Source: Allacma fusca (taxonomy: Eukaryota; Arthropoda; Collembola; Symphypleona; Sminthuridae). From it: a DNA stretch of 64,000 nt. The position numbers and the translations under genes were made by a program. The notes beneath the pieces were generated by a model. The model worked only from the letters and a program-made list of their open reading frames with translations, made no database searches and was not told the origin of the DNA. Where the stretch lies: assembly GCA_947179485.1 (NCBI GenBank), contig OX359246.1:40837632-40901631 (forward strand). Reading direction: 5' to 3'. Numbering within the stretch: position 1 is the stretch's first letter; every line of letters starts with the position of its first letter. Of the stretch, positions 12,688-23,782 are shown piece after piece.

Positions 12688-13970
12688 AATACAAATTAAA
12701 TAGTCCAATAATTATTCATTTATGAGCAAAACATTGTAGTTACACCCAATATTTTTATGTGGGAGTGATACAGATTTTAATTATGATGATACGCTTGTAG
12801 CGATGTAGTTCAAAAAAATCTACTGCATTCTCAATTTCAAGACTTACAATTTTTTTTACATATTCTAGTGTACACCCCGACGACATTGAGTCATAACAAT
12901 TTTGTACATAGCTTAAATGAGTAGGAAATTTATATTTATTCTTTTTATGAACGAGGCAGAGGCATTTCAACCAGTATAATTGTGTATTAAGGCTGAGATC
13001 GACAAAATTTCGATAGGTACATGTAAATGTATGCTTAAGTTTGTTGCAAAGATGAAATCAACATTAAACTCATTGCTATGGTGATCATAATTGGTGTAAT
13101 CTTTATTTATATGTTTATCTATATGTAATCGTCTGGCTCAAAGCGATCCTCCCCTAACCCATCTAACAATAAAGGAGTAACTCAAAAACATGATTCTCCC
13201 AGGCTGTAACAAATTTAGTCCCGAATTTTCTGTCACTTATTTTTATGTCCGAGGACATATAATTTATACTCTTTTTAGGGCAGCCTAATAATGTAACTGT
13301 CATGTTTGTACGTCCCGGCGTCCGTATGTCTGTATGTCCGCACTTCCGCGAACATATAATTCCTCGGAAACTACCGAATGGATTTCAACGAAACTTTACA
13401 CAGCGAAGCCTAGTACAGTATAGGCCTGAACTAATGGGTAGATTTTGGTAGAAATCGATTGTTCATTATGACCGCAAAAAAATATTTCATTTATGATCCC
13501 ATACATACGTATTTCCATGCATTCTTAACGAAAATATTATCCTACTTCAATCAATTACACAGACATGCGTAGTAACCAGCACAAGTCTGACATTGATTTT
13601 GTTAGATCAAATACTTGTATTCCCACGTATTCTTACCGAAATTCTCACCTGTCAGCTTTGCAACATTAGAAGTAAAATATGTATAGTGAGGGGTGTCCTA
13701 AAACCTTGTGAAGTGACGATTACTTTCCACTACATGAAACTCTTTTGCCTTTTCCCCAACGCTAATTTATTCGAGAATTCCTCTTTTCCACAATGTTAAG
13801 TTTCTTCTACCCATGGAATAATATGATAAGAGAGTTGCCTTTTAGAGGGTAAACTAATTTTGAGAACTGAGTACAATGTAATTTGCAAAACTGAGTTTAC
13901 ATGATCACAATAAATTGTTTGCCCAAAAACACAACAGATACAGATATAACAATATACAAAAGTATCAGGA
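12688..13970. other. Intergenic with a dispersed repeat fragment
   Basis: The part 13240-13480 has the layout of a dispersed repeat: a GTCCGTATGTCTGTATGTCC stretch followed by a line coding-like in no frame, CTACCGAATGGATTTCAACG. Related wording (CTACTGAATCGATGTCAACG) occurs near 26120. No gene recognised. Confidence 0.4.
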
Positions 13971-14218
13971 CACGCCCAATAAGCACTCTCCGTCTGACCT
14001 TCTTAGTCTAATTCTTGCCGAATTTATTGGTCTAAAGTACAACTATTTAATGGGACAATGTCGGTAAACCCTAAAGTAATTGGGAAACTCGTACAATTAT
14101 AAGGTATTATTTGTAAATAACAAGAACAAAAGTTACAGCCGGAATGGAATTAACCATAATAATATAGAAGCCAGACTTTTTACAATAAGCCAGCTAGCAA
14201 GAATATATTTTACCTTCG
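13971..14218 (+). promoter_or_regulatory. Upstream region conserved between two gustatory receptor paralogs
   Basis: This stretch aligns with 28204-28435 before the paralogous receptor. Shared blocks in the same order include CACGCCCAATAAG, AATTTATTGGTC, CTATTTAATG-like, CTAAAGTAA, GAGAAACT-like, ATTATTTGTA and GTTACAGCC. The first block is 248 and 232 bases before the respective start codons. It likely contains the core promoter and 5' UTR, but no element has been assigned a factor. Confidence 0.55.
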
Positions 14219-15895
14219 ATGATGACTAAAGTTTGTAATAACCCACAGCCCAAAATTTCAGTTCCGGAGAAACTACTGGAATTATCGAAACCAGCGTTTC
14301 AGTGTCTTCGAGGAATTGGTTATTTCCCTTTAACCATTAATTCAGATTATACTGTAACAGGGGGTTGGAAAAACAAAGCAACTTTTTGGACGCTTTTGAC
14401 AGTCCTCTTGGGCATAGTTTCAGCCTTCGTCATTACAACAGCAACAGAGAAATTCAAAAATGTAGCAAATTTCACTCCAACAGAAAAATTTGTTCATAAT
14501 GTGCTCACAGCTATTTATACCATATCTTTGCTTATCTTTCAGTGTATGGCATTATACAAGTCCAAACGTTCGGAATTGTTCTGGAAGACTCACATCTACC
14601 AGTTAGAAATATACACTTCCGTAGGGGATCATTTTGATTTTTGTTTGAAGAGCTTTAAATATGCCGAAAAATTTTCTAACATTCGAAAATACACCTGGCG
14701 CTGGATTTTAATAGTTCTGACTTCATCCATTGCATTTGCAGTGTTTTTATCTGTCCACAACTTCTATTCGTTTTTCTTTAACATGAACGATCCTTGTGAC
14801 GTCAGAGGTTATGAGAAAAATCAGGAACAAGAAAAACAGATCAGTGATCATGACAGCTCTTGCCAAATTTTAAAAATAGGTTTCATTGTTGTATCGGTTA
14901 TTTGGTCACTTCGGATATTTCTTCATGTCGCATTTGTTATTTACATAACTTTCTTCTTGAAATTGTACTGCGCATGTTTGGAGGTTGTCACACAGGAATT
15001 ACGTGATGTAATTGATTGCCCTACACAAGGACATCTAGGTGCAATTCATTTTGAAAATCCACAAGTTTTTTCTTCATCTCAAGTCAGGCAAGGTGATATG
15101 ATTAAAGAGAGCAGCGAAGAAAGTGTAAGAAATTGTCTCAAGTGTATAACCATTGTTGGGAACTTGATTGACAGTTTTAATAATCATTTTGGCTTGGGTT
15201 TACTGATCCAAATTGTCTACTGCATAACACTTGTGTTGGCCTACTCCTTTTTTGCCCTGTTTTCTTTTATAAAAGCTGACCACAGTAACACAATCTATTG
15301 CTCCGTTCTGGCGGTCCTAATGGCTTCGCAAATTTACCATGTTTTGACTGAGGCTGACAAAATTAAATCAGCAGGGAAGCAAGTGTTGTGCAGTTTGTGT
15401 GGTCTTGATGCGAGAACATTTCCAGAATATCTCTATAAAAATGTAATACGTTTACTTATAAGAAATTGCAAAAAATATGCACAATACATATGAGCATGTT
15501 GTACTAATTCGAGCAAAGTATCTAAAATAATCCCGGTGTTTATGTTTGATTCCTTGCATAAGGTTCTCCTGATGACGGTACGATTGACCTCCAATCCACT
15601 GACCGTAACACCTTGTAATTACGTCAACGCTGACAGAAGTTTGCTAACTTCGGTAAATGTCATACAAAGTGAACCCATTACAATAATATAGGTGCACTAT
15701 GAGGGACTTTTTTTGCAAAATATTTAAATTTAAAATAATTTAGGGACTAAATTTTTTATGTATATAAACTCACAACTCCCATACTTGACAAGCCCACTTT
15801 ATTGTGTCATACTAACTGGAATTATTTTTGTTTAGATTGTGTGCTCTTTGACAACATACCTTATCATCTTGGTTCAGTTTCGAGAGGCGGAGTGA
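14219..15895 (+). CDS. Gustatory-receptor-like 7TM protein (7tm_7 family)
   Basis: Exons 14219-15442, 15563-15652 and 15836-15895 are joined in phase 0 and encode 457 residues. It should be a ligand-gated cation channel subunit of the insect Gr/Or superfamily, intracellular N-terminus, in chemosensory neurons; the ligand is unknown. Membrane segments are visible near 56-74, 93-112, 161-184, 220-248, 324-351, 359-376 and in the last exon. The family signature is the C-terminal TYLIILVQF in the small third exon, preceded by the second exon (MTVRLTSNPLTVTPCNY). The long first exon would read on to a stop 16 codons into the intron; the GTAATA donor and the downstream exons show that this is an artefact. 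Two ATGs in tandem are possible starts. The closest relative is the gene at 28436-30081. Confidence 0.92.
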
Positions 15896-16017
15896 TTGGA
15901 GAAGGCCATAGAAACTAAACGGATTTGTACATACGTGCATACAGAGGCGTGTGTACTGTTTAAGCATCTCAGTATTTCAAATTATAAAAATTAAAATAAT
16001 TGTAGGTTTTGAATGTT

Positions 16018-16108
16018 GAAAATGCCTGGAAAATGTCTTACTCTGAAAATGCCTGGAAAATGTCTTACTCTGAAAATGCCTGGAAAATGTCTTACTCTGA
16101 AAATGCCC
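16018..16108 (+). repeat. 27-bp tandem repeat, three copies
   Basis: The unit GAAAATGCCTGGAAAATGTC plus TTACTCT is repeated three times without change, followed by a partial copy. Similar words in inverted sense (GTCCAAAATGCCAGGACATT) occur at about 17140-17165. The two may therefore be subterminal parts of one transposable element of about 1.15 kb. Confidence 0.75.
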
Positions 16109-17786
16109 GACATTGTAGGCATTTTTGGCGTATTGGGCATTTTGGCAGAAACATATTCACAATGACCATCATTGCTCCTTTAGCGTACACAAGGGGCGTT
16201 TTGATAGCATAATCAAACTCATCCAGTTTTAGAAAATATTAGTGTTGATTTTTTAAAGTATTTTTAATTCGCTTAAATTGGATACTGATGGCCAGTGGTT
16301 TTTAAGGATTTCAATTATCTTTAAAAAAAAGAAAAGAAAAAAAAACGAAACCTCAACATAGTTGCAAACACTCAACGCTATATCGTTGCTGAAAAGCCAA
16401 ATTGGTCTAATTGCTATACAAAAGCAAGTAGACCATTTATCCGCTTCAGCGACGTTATTACAATAAACTCTCGTTATATGGGATGTTCAAAGGACCTGCA
16501 TAATTTATCAATCATATAAACATCATTTAAAAGCATAATCAGTTGGTGGATATGGGTCTCGGGAGGGCAAATCACAAACCTTTATAGCCCAAAAACCCTA
16601 TTAAGGATATTCCTTATCGTGAGAGCCTAAAAAATTATAGTGTTTGGAAAGAATCATCACGCTGCCTGTATAAGAATTTTGATAATGGCTTGTAAAAAAT
16701 GGAAAATAATCTCATGATGTTTATATTTTGCAGTCATTAGGGACATAAGATGCGGTTATTATAACATATGTCAAAACTTGGAGCTTGTGTAGCAAATCTT
16801 GTGTCAACTTTGAAAATTGCATTTCGTAAGCCGTAGTAAAATATGGTAATCAAAGGAGTCCAAAATGTAACATAAAATAAATACAATCAGATGATGACGA
16901 CTTTTAAAACTCACAAACAATCGTGTCTATACGTGATTTTGTTATTTTATGTATTAACAACTATTTAATCTTTTTATGTTACAACTTTCCACGAATATGT
17001 TTCGTCAAATGGCATACATAAATAAAATATGATTACTATTTTTCATCAAGTTGTCAATATCAACATACTGCTTTGTGATATGCCAAAAATGCCTGCACTC
17101 GGGTGAATATGTCCAACATTCCGAAAGTCTCATGAAATGAAAATGTCCAAAATGCCAGGACATTTTTAATCCTGAGTAGCAACATCATGAGCTCGTTTAA
17201 TATTTGACCTTATTGTCTGCTCATGACTAGCATAAGCTAATGACCATTTTGCAGCACAAGGATACAAAAACCCCAGCATTTAGTTAAAAGAATTCTACAT
17301 GCGTAGATGCCGAGAGAATCTCAATACTTCTCAAATAATTGCTGCTCAAATGCAAGGTCACAAAATAAATTCCATTATGCATGTCATTTGACCCATTTTG
17401 ATGACTACAAGCCCCTGCCCGTTGTTACCCGTCCTCGATTATTAACGCAGAAAATGTTGATCTAGGTCAAATGGAACCAGATTAAATTTAACACTTAACT
17501 CAGCAATAAACATTTGTAGGTACTATATTATCACGTCGCTTCTTATATTCAAAACGTTATTGCAAAATACTTAACATTTTTAACACCAGTAACAGTTCTC
17601 TTTAATTGATATCTCTGGATACACCCCGTAAGATTGAAGTTTACAAACTGTAATTCATGGTTGTCGTGCATGTTTTCTGTACATCTGGTCGTTCTAAAAA
17701 CCAAACAACAAAATCGAATAATTGGTTTCAAACAGATTTGTTAACCAATTGCACATGTAAACTACATTTTCCGCGCCAAGTTTGTT

Positions 17787-18001
17787 ATGATGGCTGATCA
17801 AGTGGAAATTTTGAAGGTTAGATTGAAATTGTTTTATTTAATTGCAGAATTACTACCGAAAGAATAAATAAATTTTCATGGAGAACTGAAAGTGACGGTT
17901 GCCACGAGCCATTTGAGCAACTAAAGTCCAGAGTCAGGGACCTCGTTCAAAAACAAGATTGGGAATTCGACGAAGACATGTCGGCCGAATTGCAATCCTA
18001 G
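17787..18001 (+). other. Exon-like fragment, unidentified
   Basis: A short ATG-led reading MMADQVEILK ends at a possible donor (17816/17817). After a possible acceptor (17847/17848) a 49-codon open stretch reads ...EPFEQLKSRVRDLVQKQDWE..., a hydrophilic, helix-prone sequence ending at TAG 17999-18001. The phases of the two pieces do not match, so this is either a gene relic or coincidence. No family recognised. Confidence 0.2.
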
Positions 18002-18207
18002 TTGGCTGATAAATATCCAGATTTCAATAGGTCCACTTTTAATTTGGCAGCGTAGTTTATTGTATAATTTGTATGAATGAGCTTCATTATTTTACCGGGT
18101 CAATATGCAGAGGTAAGCACCCATGATCGTGTCCAGTCTACTGCAACCCTAAAAACTGCCACTTGGAATACTTCCACATATACTCACTGCCAGTAGGACT
18201 ATTAATT

Positions 18208-18886
18208 TCGAAGCTTTGCTTCAATTCCAAAGCATTGCTTCAATTCCAAAGCTTTGCTTCAATTCCAAAGCTTTGCTTCAATTTCGAAGCTTTGCTTCAA
18301 TTTCGAAGCTTTGATTCAATTCCAAAGCTTTGATTCAATTCCAAAGCTTTGCTTCAATTCCGAAGCTTTGCTTCAATTTCGAAGCTTTGCTTCAATTCCG
18401 AAGCTTTGCTTCAATTTCGAAGCTTTGATTCAATTCCAAAGCTTTGATTCAATTCCAAAGCTTTGCTTCAATTCCGATGCTTTGCTTCAATTCCGAAGCT
18501 TTGCTTCAATTTCGAAGCTTTGCTTCAATTCCGATGCATTGCTTCAATTCCGAAGCTTTGCTTCAATTCCGAAGCTTTGCTTCAATTCCGATGCTTTGCT
18601 TCAATTCCGAAGCTTTGCTTCAATTCCGAAGCTTTGCTTCAATTTCGAAGCTTTGCTTCAATTTTAAAGCATTGCTTCAATTCCAAAGCTTTGCTTCAAT
18701 TTCGAAGCTTTGCTTCAATTCCAAAGCTTTGCTTCAATTTCGAAGCTTTGCTTCAATTCCAAAGCTTTGCTTCAATTTCGAAGCTTTGCTTCAATTCCGA
18801 AGCTTTGCTTCAATTTCGAAGCTTTGCTTCAATTCCGAAGCTTTGCTTCAATTCCGAAGCTTTGCTTCAATTCCGAAGCTTTGCAG
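18208..18886. repeat. 19-bp satellite array, about 36 copies
   Basis: The monomer AAGCTTTGCTTCAATTCCG is repeated head to tail with variants at a few positions (CCG/CCA/TCG, GCTT/GATT, TTTG/ATTG). Because 19 is not a multiple of three, the array rotates through all frames and makes long but meaningless open frames. A single degenerate copy follows at about 18900. Variant monomers recur in blocks, suggesting multi-monomer duplications. Confidence 0.97.
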
Positions 18887-19477
18887 GATTTTCGCTTAAT
18901 TTTCGAAGCTTAGGTATATTTACGGTTACTGGTGGCCGATGGTCATATGGCAGTTGGGTGATCTTTGGTTTTAATAGTGCGGGGCAAAACTACTTCTGGC
19001 AGTTGTGCATGTGGCAGTTCTCCGCGTGGCAGTTGAGCTTGTGACATTGTATATGTAACCCCCAGAATAAGAGTGGGAATGTAAATCAGAGTTGATTTCG
19101 GGTCCTGTATGTTACTGATTCCGGCCATGAACATGACTTGGACATGAATATGCAAGTACTAATAATAATCAAACCCGAAGTTGGTATTTTATGATCAAGT
19201 AAATACTTGCAGGACCAAGTTCATGGCCACACTTTCTGTCAGAACTTGAACTTGGTGTAGTACGTGCGTTCAGTACATTTTTCTAACCCGAACATTAACT
19301 TGACTTGACCATGAACCTGAACATGATTCTTCAAGTATTTTAAAAACTAAAAAATAATATGTATTATGTCGCATTAAATCGACAGTTTCACGATTTTATT
19401 ATCAGCAAATTAAAAAATACGAACAAAAAAGAATCAGCTAACCACAAGCCCAAAAACGTTTCTACATTTTTTTGTAG
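18887..19477. other. Non-coding stretch between satellite and membrane-protein exons
   Basis: Holds loose repeats of GTGGCAGTT-like (18940-19035) and TCAAGTTCATGG-like words on both strands (19130-19320), the latter probably transposon-derived. The missing 5' exons of the next gene were not found here. Confidence 0.35.
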
Positions 19478-19999
19478 ATTGCGTTTTTACAGAGGGATGC
19501 ACTGCGTGCGTGAGAGACGGGATGTATTATGTACAGACCGAGGACAATCTGTTCTATTGCACATCCGATCCCGGGCTACTTGACTCAAACGTAATCAAAA
19601 TAGTCTTGGACCTGGCTGATTGCGTACGAGAAAGGCTGGAAGGAACGAACATCGTCCCTATAATTGCAGGTAAAAGCCGTTATTCAACGACTTGCCTTTT
19701 TTCAACTACTCAAAAGTGCATAGAATATTTGGTGAATGTTGTTGTTACTTACAGGAGTAGAATCAACCGTTACACTCTTGCTCGGGATCGGTGTCATGCT
19801 CATTTGCGTGCTAAGGAGGAAGAAAAGAGGGAACGCATCGCAGAGGACTCCATTGTGGAAAACTTTGAACAACCGGGGAGGCGAGAGTAACGAGAACATC
19901 GAGATGCAGGAGTTGAGAATTCCCAACTACAATGCAACCGATTCAACGATGGTGCATACTACCGGCATCTTTATGCGGCAATCACCGCCAAACCCCTGA
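19478..19999 (+). CDS. 3' exons of a single-pass membrane protein, unidentified
   Basis: Exons 19478-19669 and 19755-19999 join in phase 1 to give the last 145 residues. The first exon begins with a split codon, so upstream exons exist. The extracellular part has six cysteines in two groups (DCVFTEGCTACV, then single Cys in NLFYC and LADC). Then come a membrane segment (TVTLLLGIGVMLICVL), a stop-transfer RRKKR, and a cytoplasmic tail of about 60 residues rich in Asn, Ser and Glu with possible phosphorylation sites. I do not recognise the family. The two exons agree in frame and splice sites are good, so it is likely real; the remainder may lie beyond the satellite array. Confidence 0.5.
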
Positions 20000-20318
20000 C
20001 GTGTGCTGAGTGTTCCGATTCCGGAGCCACCTCCAATGCCACTGTAAACTCATTTAGCACGCAATGCATTGTTTTATGTAAAACAGTATACGCATAAATG
20101 AGCAGGATTAAAAATTAAAAATGTATTCTATATGCGCTCCCTATTTATTGATCATGCTGACCTCGAATTTGACCTTTCTCGTGGCCTTTTTCCGAATCCG
20201 GACTGTTCATTTTCATCATTCATAATTTTGGTTTCCTGCTAACTAGTCACTTTTATTCGGTCAGTCCATTCATTACACACTTAGTGGTAACTTCATAGGA
20301 ACGTTTTCACAGAAAAAA
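20000..20318. other. Intergenic between membrane-protein gene and RING/SIM gene
   Basis: About 320 bases with no coding signal. It should contain the 3' UTR of the left gene and the promoter of the right one. Confidence 0.4.
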
Positions 20319-21858
20319 ATGGAAAATTGTCAAATTTGCAACGTTGATCTGGAGCTGCCCCAGTGCACTCAGCAGAAACCATGGTTGTTCTGCCTATTAA
20401 CACTCTATTTTTAAGAGGCCATGGCAGAAGTCATTATAACATTTTGGACCAGTTTAACGATCTCGGTTTCCAGCAATGGAAGCATTTTTCCTCCGTGACC
20501 ATTGATACGGATCGGCTCATGTCCGAAATGAACTTCTTTGGATGTGCACATGGGTTTTACATCCCCTGCCTACTAAAATATATGTCCAGGGAATTCAACG
20601 ACCCCGATGTTGTACAAACCAAGGATTACAACATCCGATGCGGACTTTGCTCGGCAAAGTGAACGTTGTGAAGTTTGTGAACTTCGTCCAGCGATGTCCA
20701 TGAATTACTGGCTTCGCCAGTGTGAGTACTTGTATTGTAAGTACCTGTTTATACATTCTTGAATTAACTAAATGTATGTGTATATTTTGCTCAATCTTGT
20801 ACGCGACTATTCTTAGATTTTAATTTTCGTCCTGCAGTTCCTCAAGACCAGTTCTACCCCGAGCTGAATGAGCACTATGACATTTTCCGGAGGGTCAATA
20901 GTTTTACGGTTCGAGACGGTGGGATTGTACAAGTCCTATTTGCGCCTGAAGACGCAAGGCTAGAAAGACCTTAGACTGGTACGCTACCCTAGTAAATTTC
21001 TCCCCATATATAGCTGTCACCCTTACACACTTCCTAACTGAAAATCAATCTAAATTTTCAGATGATGTCCCTACAACCTCAAATCAGCCAGCACCGGTTC
21101 CATGTCCATTCTTTCAGGAACCTTGGGTCAGTGATGGGACACATCGTGGTGCCGTTGACGGAAATCTACTTCAAATTCCGTCTAGCAACGTGTGGCTGAC
21201 GCCACCGGCCTCGCCATCACCAACATTTCAAGATCTTGTATCTCCCGGAGTCAACCACATGGGACCTCCGAAAGCGATCATACTTGATAGCGATGATGAA
21301 ATTGACAGGCCTGTTGAAACATTTCAAGGTCGTATATCTACCGGAGTCAACCACATGGGACCTCCGGAAGCGATCATACTTGATAGTGATGATGACATTG
21401 ACGGGCCTGTTGAAACATTTGAAGATCTTATATCTCCCGGAGTCAACCACATGGGACCTCCGGAAGTGATCATACTTGATAGTGATGATGACATTGACGG
21501 GCCTGTTGAACCACGGAGGTCACCCGAGGTTATAACTCTAGACGAGGATACAGTGTCCTCAGAAAATGCGATCGAGAACCCGTCAGTTGAGAACCCCCCA
21601 GTTGAGAACCCCCCAGTTGAGAACCCTCCAGTTGAGGCATCAACAGTGATTGACTACAACCACGGCATTGATTCAACCAACGAGGATCTGTCACTCGAAG
21701 ACGCCTTTGCGTTCCTCGAGGAATTGGATTTGGTCGAGTTGGACCAGATTACCAACGTTCAAAGTGTTCTACAAGATATCAGAAAAGAAAAGCAAGCTGA
21801 TATCGAGCTCATTGAACGCATCGAAAACCAGTTAAATAATTATGAAAATATTAAATGA
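20319..21858 (+). CDS. RING-like protein with tandem SUMO-interacting motifs (candidate SUMO-targeted ubiquitin ligase)
   Basis: Proposed exons: 20319-20362, 20416-20721, 20838-20918, 21062-21858. The first intron is only 53 bp but has a GT start and a CTCTATTTTTAAG end. The N-terminus carries a CQIC pair, then GCAHGFYIPCL, CGLC and CEVC, a zinc-binding pattern like a RING. The last exon has three 32-residue repeats, each with a canonical SUMO-interacting core (AIILDSDDEID, AIILDSDDDID, VIILDSDDDID), and a fourth core (VITLDEDT). Then come VENPP repeats and a helical acidic C-terminus. RING plus clustered SIMs is the architecture of enzymes that ubiquitinate SUMO-modified proteins in the nucleus; this function is inferred. 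Odd points: a stop (AAG TGA, 20656-20661) separates the CGLC and CEVC parts, which are in frames differing by one base. The third donor (GTGGGA) is weak. With one base skipped the model gives 408 residues. Confidence 0.55.
21226..21513 (+). repeat. Coding 96-bp tandem repeat, three copies (SIM repeats)
   Basis: Three consecutive 96-base units begin at 21226, 21322 and 21418. Each encodes GVNHMGPP followed by a hydrophobic SUMO-interacting core and an acidic DSDD run. The frame is kept because 96 is a multiple of three. Differences between units are mostly at third positions or conservative. Confidence 0.93.
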
Positions 21859-21974
21859 TTAAAGTCATAATCTCAGGTTTGTATAAATGATTTTTTTTAA
21901 GTATTAAACTGAATTATGTAAATAATATTTCTAATTTGCATTTTTTATTTATCATGTGCATACCCCCCCCCATT

Positions 21975-22965
21975 TAGCAAAATTCCAATGTATTCGGTAT
22001 ATCTGTAGACACCTCTCCGCCGTGCACAATAAATCCTATGAAGTTATACTCCACTATGTTCATTAAGTCCTCAAGAAACCCTTCCACTTTGTGCAATTAG
22101 TCTCTGCGAGTCCCACTTCATATTGAAGCGAGTCCCATAAAGACACTTGCGCGGTGCGGAATAGGTTTCTACAAAAGGCTCTCTGAACTCGGTGGAGGTT
22201 TTCTCCAAGAGATTCCTGCGCATTGCAGAATAAGTGAAAAGGATAATTTTATCGGGCATAAATTTGAATCCAGTATTCGACATATAGCAAAAATCCAATG
22301 TATTCGGTATATCTGTAGACACCTCTCCGCCGTGCACAATAAATCCTATGAAGTTATACTCCACTATGTTCATTAAGTCCTCAGGAAACCCTTCCACTTT
22401 GTGCAATTAGTCTCTGCGAGTCCCACTTCATATTGAAGCGAGTCCCATAAAGACACTTGCGCGGTGCGGAATAGGTTTCTACAAAAGGCTCTCTGAACTC
22501 GGTGGAGGTTTTCTCCAAGAGATTCCTGCGCATTGCAGAATAAGTGAAAAGGATAATTTTATCGGGCATAAAATTAGAATCCAGTATTCGACATATAAAC
22601 TTCTAATGCATGAGCATTAATACATGAATATAACCAGGACAGTAAGTTTTTGGACACCTCTCCACCGTGCACAATAAATCCTATGGAGTTATACTCCACT
22701 ATGTTCATTAAGTCCTCATGAAACCCTTCCACTTTGTGAAATTAGTCTCTTCGAGTCCCACTTCATTTGAAGCGAGTCCCAAAAAGACACTTGCACGGTG
22801 CGGAATGGGTTTCTACAAAAGGCTCTCTGAACTCGGTGGAGGTTTTCACGAAGAGATTCTTGCGCTGTGCGGAATAAGTGAAAACGATAATTTCATTGGA
22901 TTTAAATTTGCAACATTGATGCTACAATTCCGAGCTATGCAAGTATATTCTAGTTACAAAGGATG
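21975..22965. repeat. 310-bp tandem triplication
   Basis: Copies start near 21975, 22285 and 22650. The first two are nearly identical (a few substitutions and a one-base indel); the third is more diverged and is preceded by about 55 bp of unrelated sequence. Landmarks are ACACCTCTCCGCCGTGCACA and GGCTCTCTGAACTCGGTGGA. Both strands carry partial open frames. The + reading GFYKRLSELGGGF is kept in all three copies, and the minus reading is open through copies one and two. No protein family recognised; it may derive from a gene fragment. Confidence 0.85.
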
Positions 22966-23217
22966 TGCAGCTGAAAACATGTAAAAAGAGATAGGATAGA
23001 ACAAAAGGACCAACGTATATATCACTGAAACTCAATATTGAATATGCAACTTATTCCCTTACTTCAATTCCGGTAGGCTGTTCATAGCGAAACCTTTAGA
23101 TGAACTAGGAGTATTTGCTAAATAGGAACGAGTAATATACATTTACATACATTTTGCATAAATCTAAATCTAATCCTGGAAACAAAACAAAAAATAGCCC
23201 TGGGCGGAAGGTCAAAA

Positions 23218-23592
23218 TTGCAATTTAGTTAACAGCCAAGCTTCTTCCAGCATTCCATATTTGATCGAACCTTCGTCGTTTTTCTCGTAGTAGCTTCTGA
23301 CATTCATTTGTAACAGTTCCAGTGTCTTCGACAAATGGATTTTCACTTCGTGCAAGTATCTTGTAGTAACGCTGTCGTTAGATAAAATCTGGAACTTCAT
23401 TGCATAATAGATTATTGAGAAATTCTCTAGCGACAACGCAAATACAAGATACTTGCACGAGGTGAAAATCCATTTCTCGAAGACACTAGAAATATTAATA
23501 TCAGGTTTGCGAAGCCACTACGAAAAAGTTGACGAAGGCTCGATAAAGTAGGGAATGCTAGAAGTAGCTTGGCTGCTGATTAAGTTGCTAGT
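23218..23592. repeat. Inverted duplication of a coding-like segment
   Basis: The segment 23221-23390 reappears reverse-complemented at about 23428-23590, with a 40-base centre. Read on the minus strand the left arm gives RYLHEVKIHLSKTLELL and ...YEKNDEGSIKYGMLEEAWLL. The right arm on the + strand gives the same with changes and one stop. The arms would fold into a hairpin transcript. The parent protein was not recognised. Confidence 0.8.
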
Positions 23593-23699
23593 CTGAATTT
23601 CTACCCAAGGCTTTTTATCCCATATTCATTCTACGTTAATTACCTTGGTTATTCAAATTAACATGCTATCATAATTATTGATGATGATTAAAAACGCGT

Positions 23700-23782
23700 G
23701 CACATACATACACACATACTTACATACATACATACATACAAAAATACATACATACAAAAATACATGCATACATACATACATC
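23700..23782. repeat. (CATA)n microsatellite
   Basis: Imperfect tetranucleotide CATA/TACA repeat with interspersed CAAAAATA units. The open frames in it are artefacts. Confidence 0.9.

Larger units (their letters stand above)
15896..18207. other. Intergenic, possible transposon remnant
   Basis: Apart from the 27-bp repeat and the related inverted words near 17090-17170, nothing recognisable is present except the exon-like piece at 17787-18001. There is a purine run near 16320-16345. Confidence 0.35.

Noticed and set aside
15443..15493. C-terminal extension of the first receptor (VIRLLIRNCKKYAQYI)
   Set aside because: It is intron read-through; the GTAATA donor and two downstream exons with the family tail replace it.
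18254..19044. Long overlapping + strand open frames (up to 193 codons) rich in FASIPKLCFNSEALLQFRS
   Set aside because: They are the 19-bp satellite read in all three frames; no start, splice or domain evidence.
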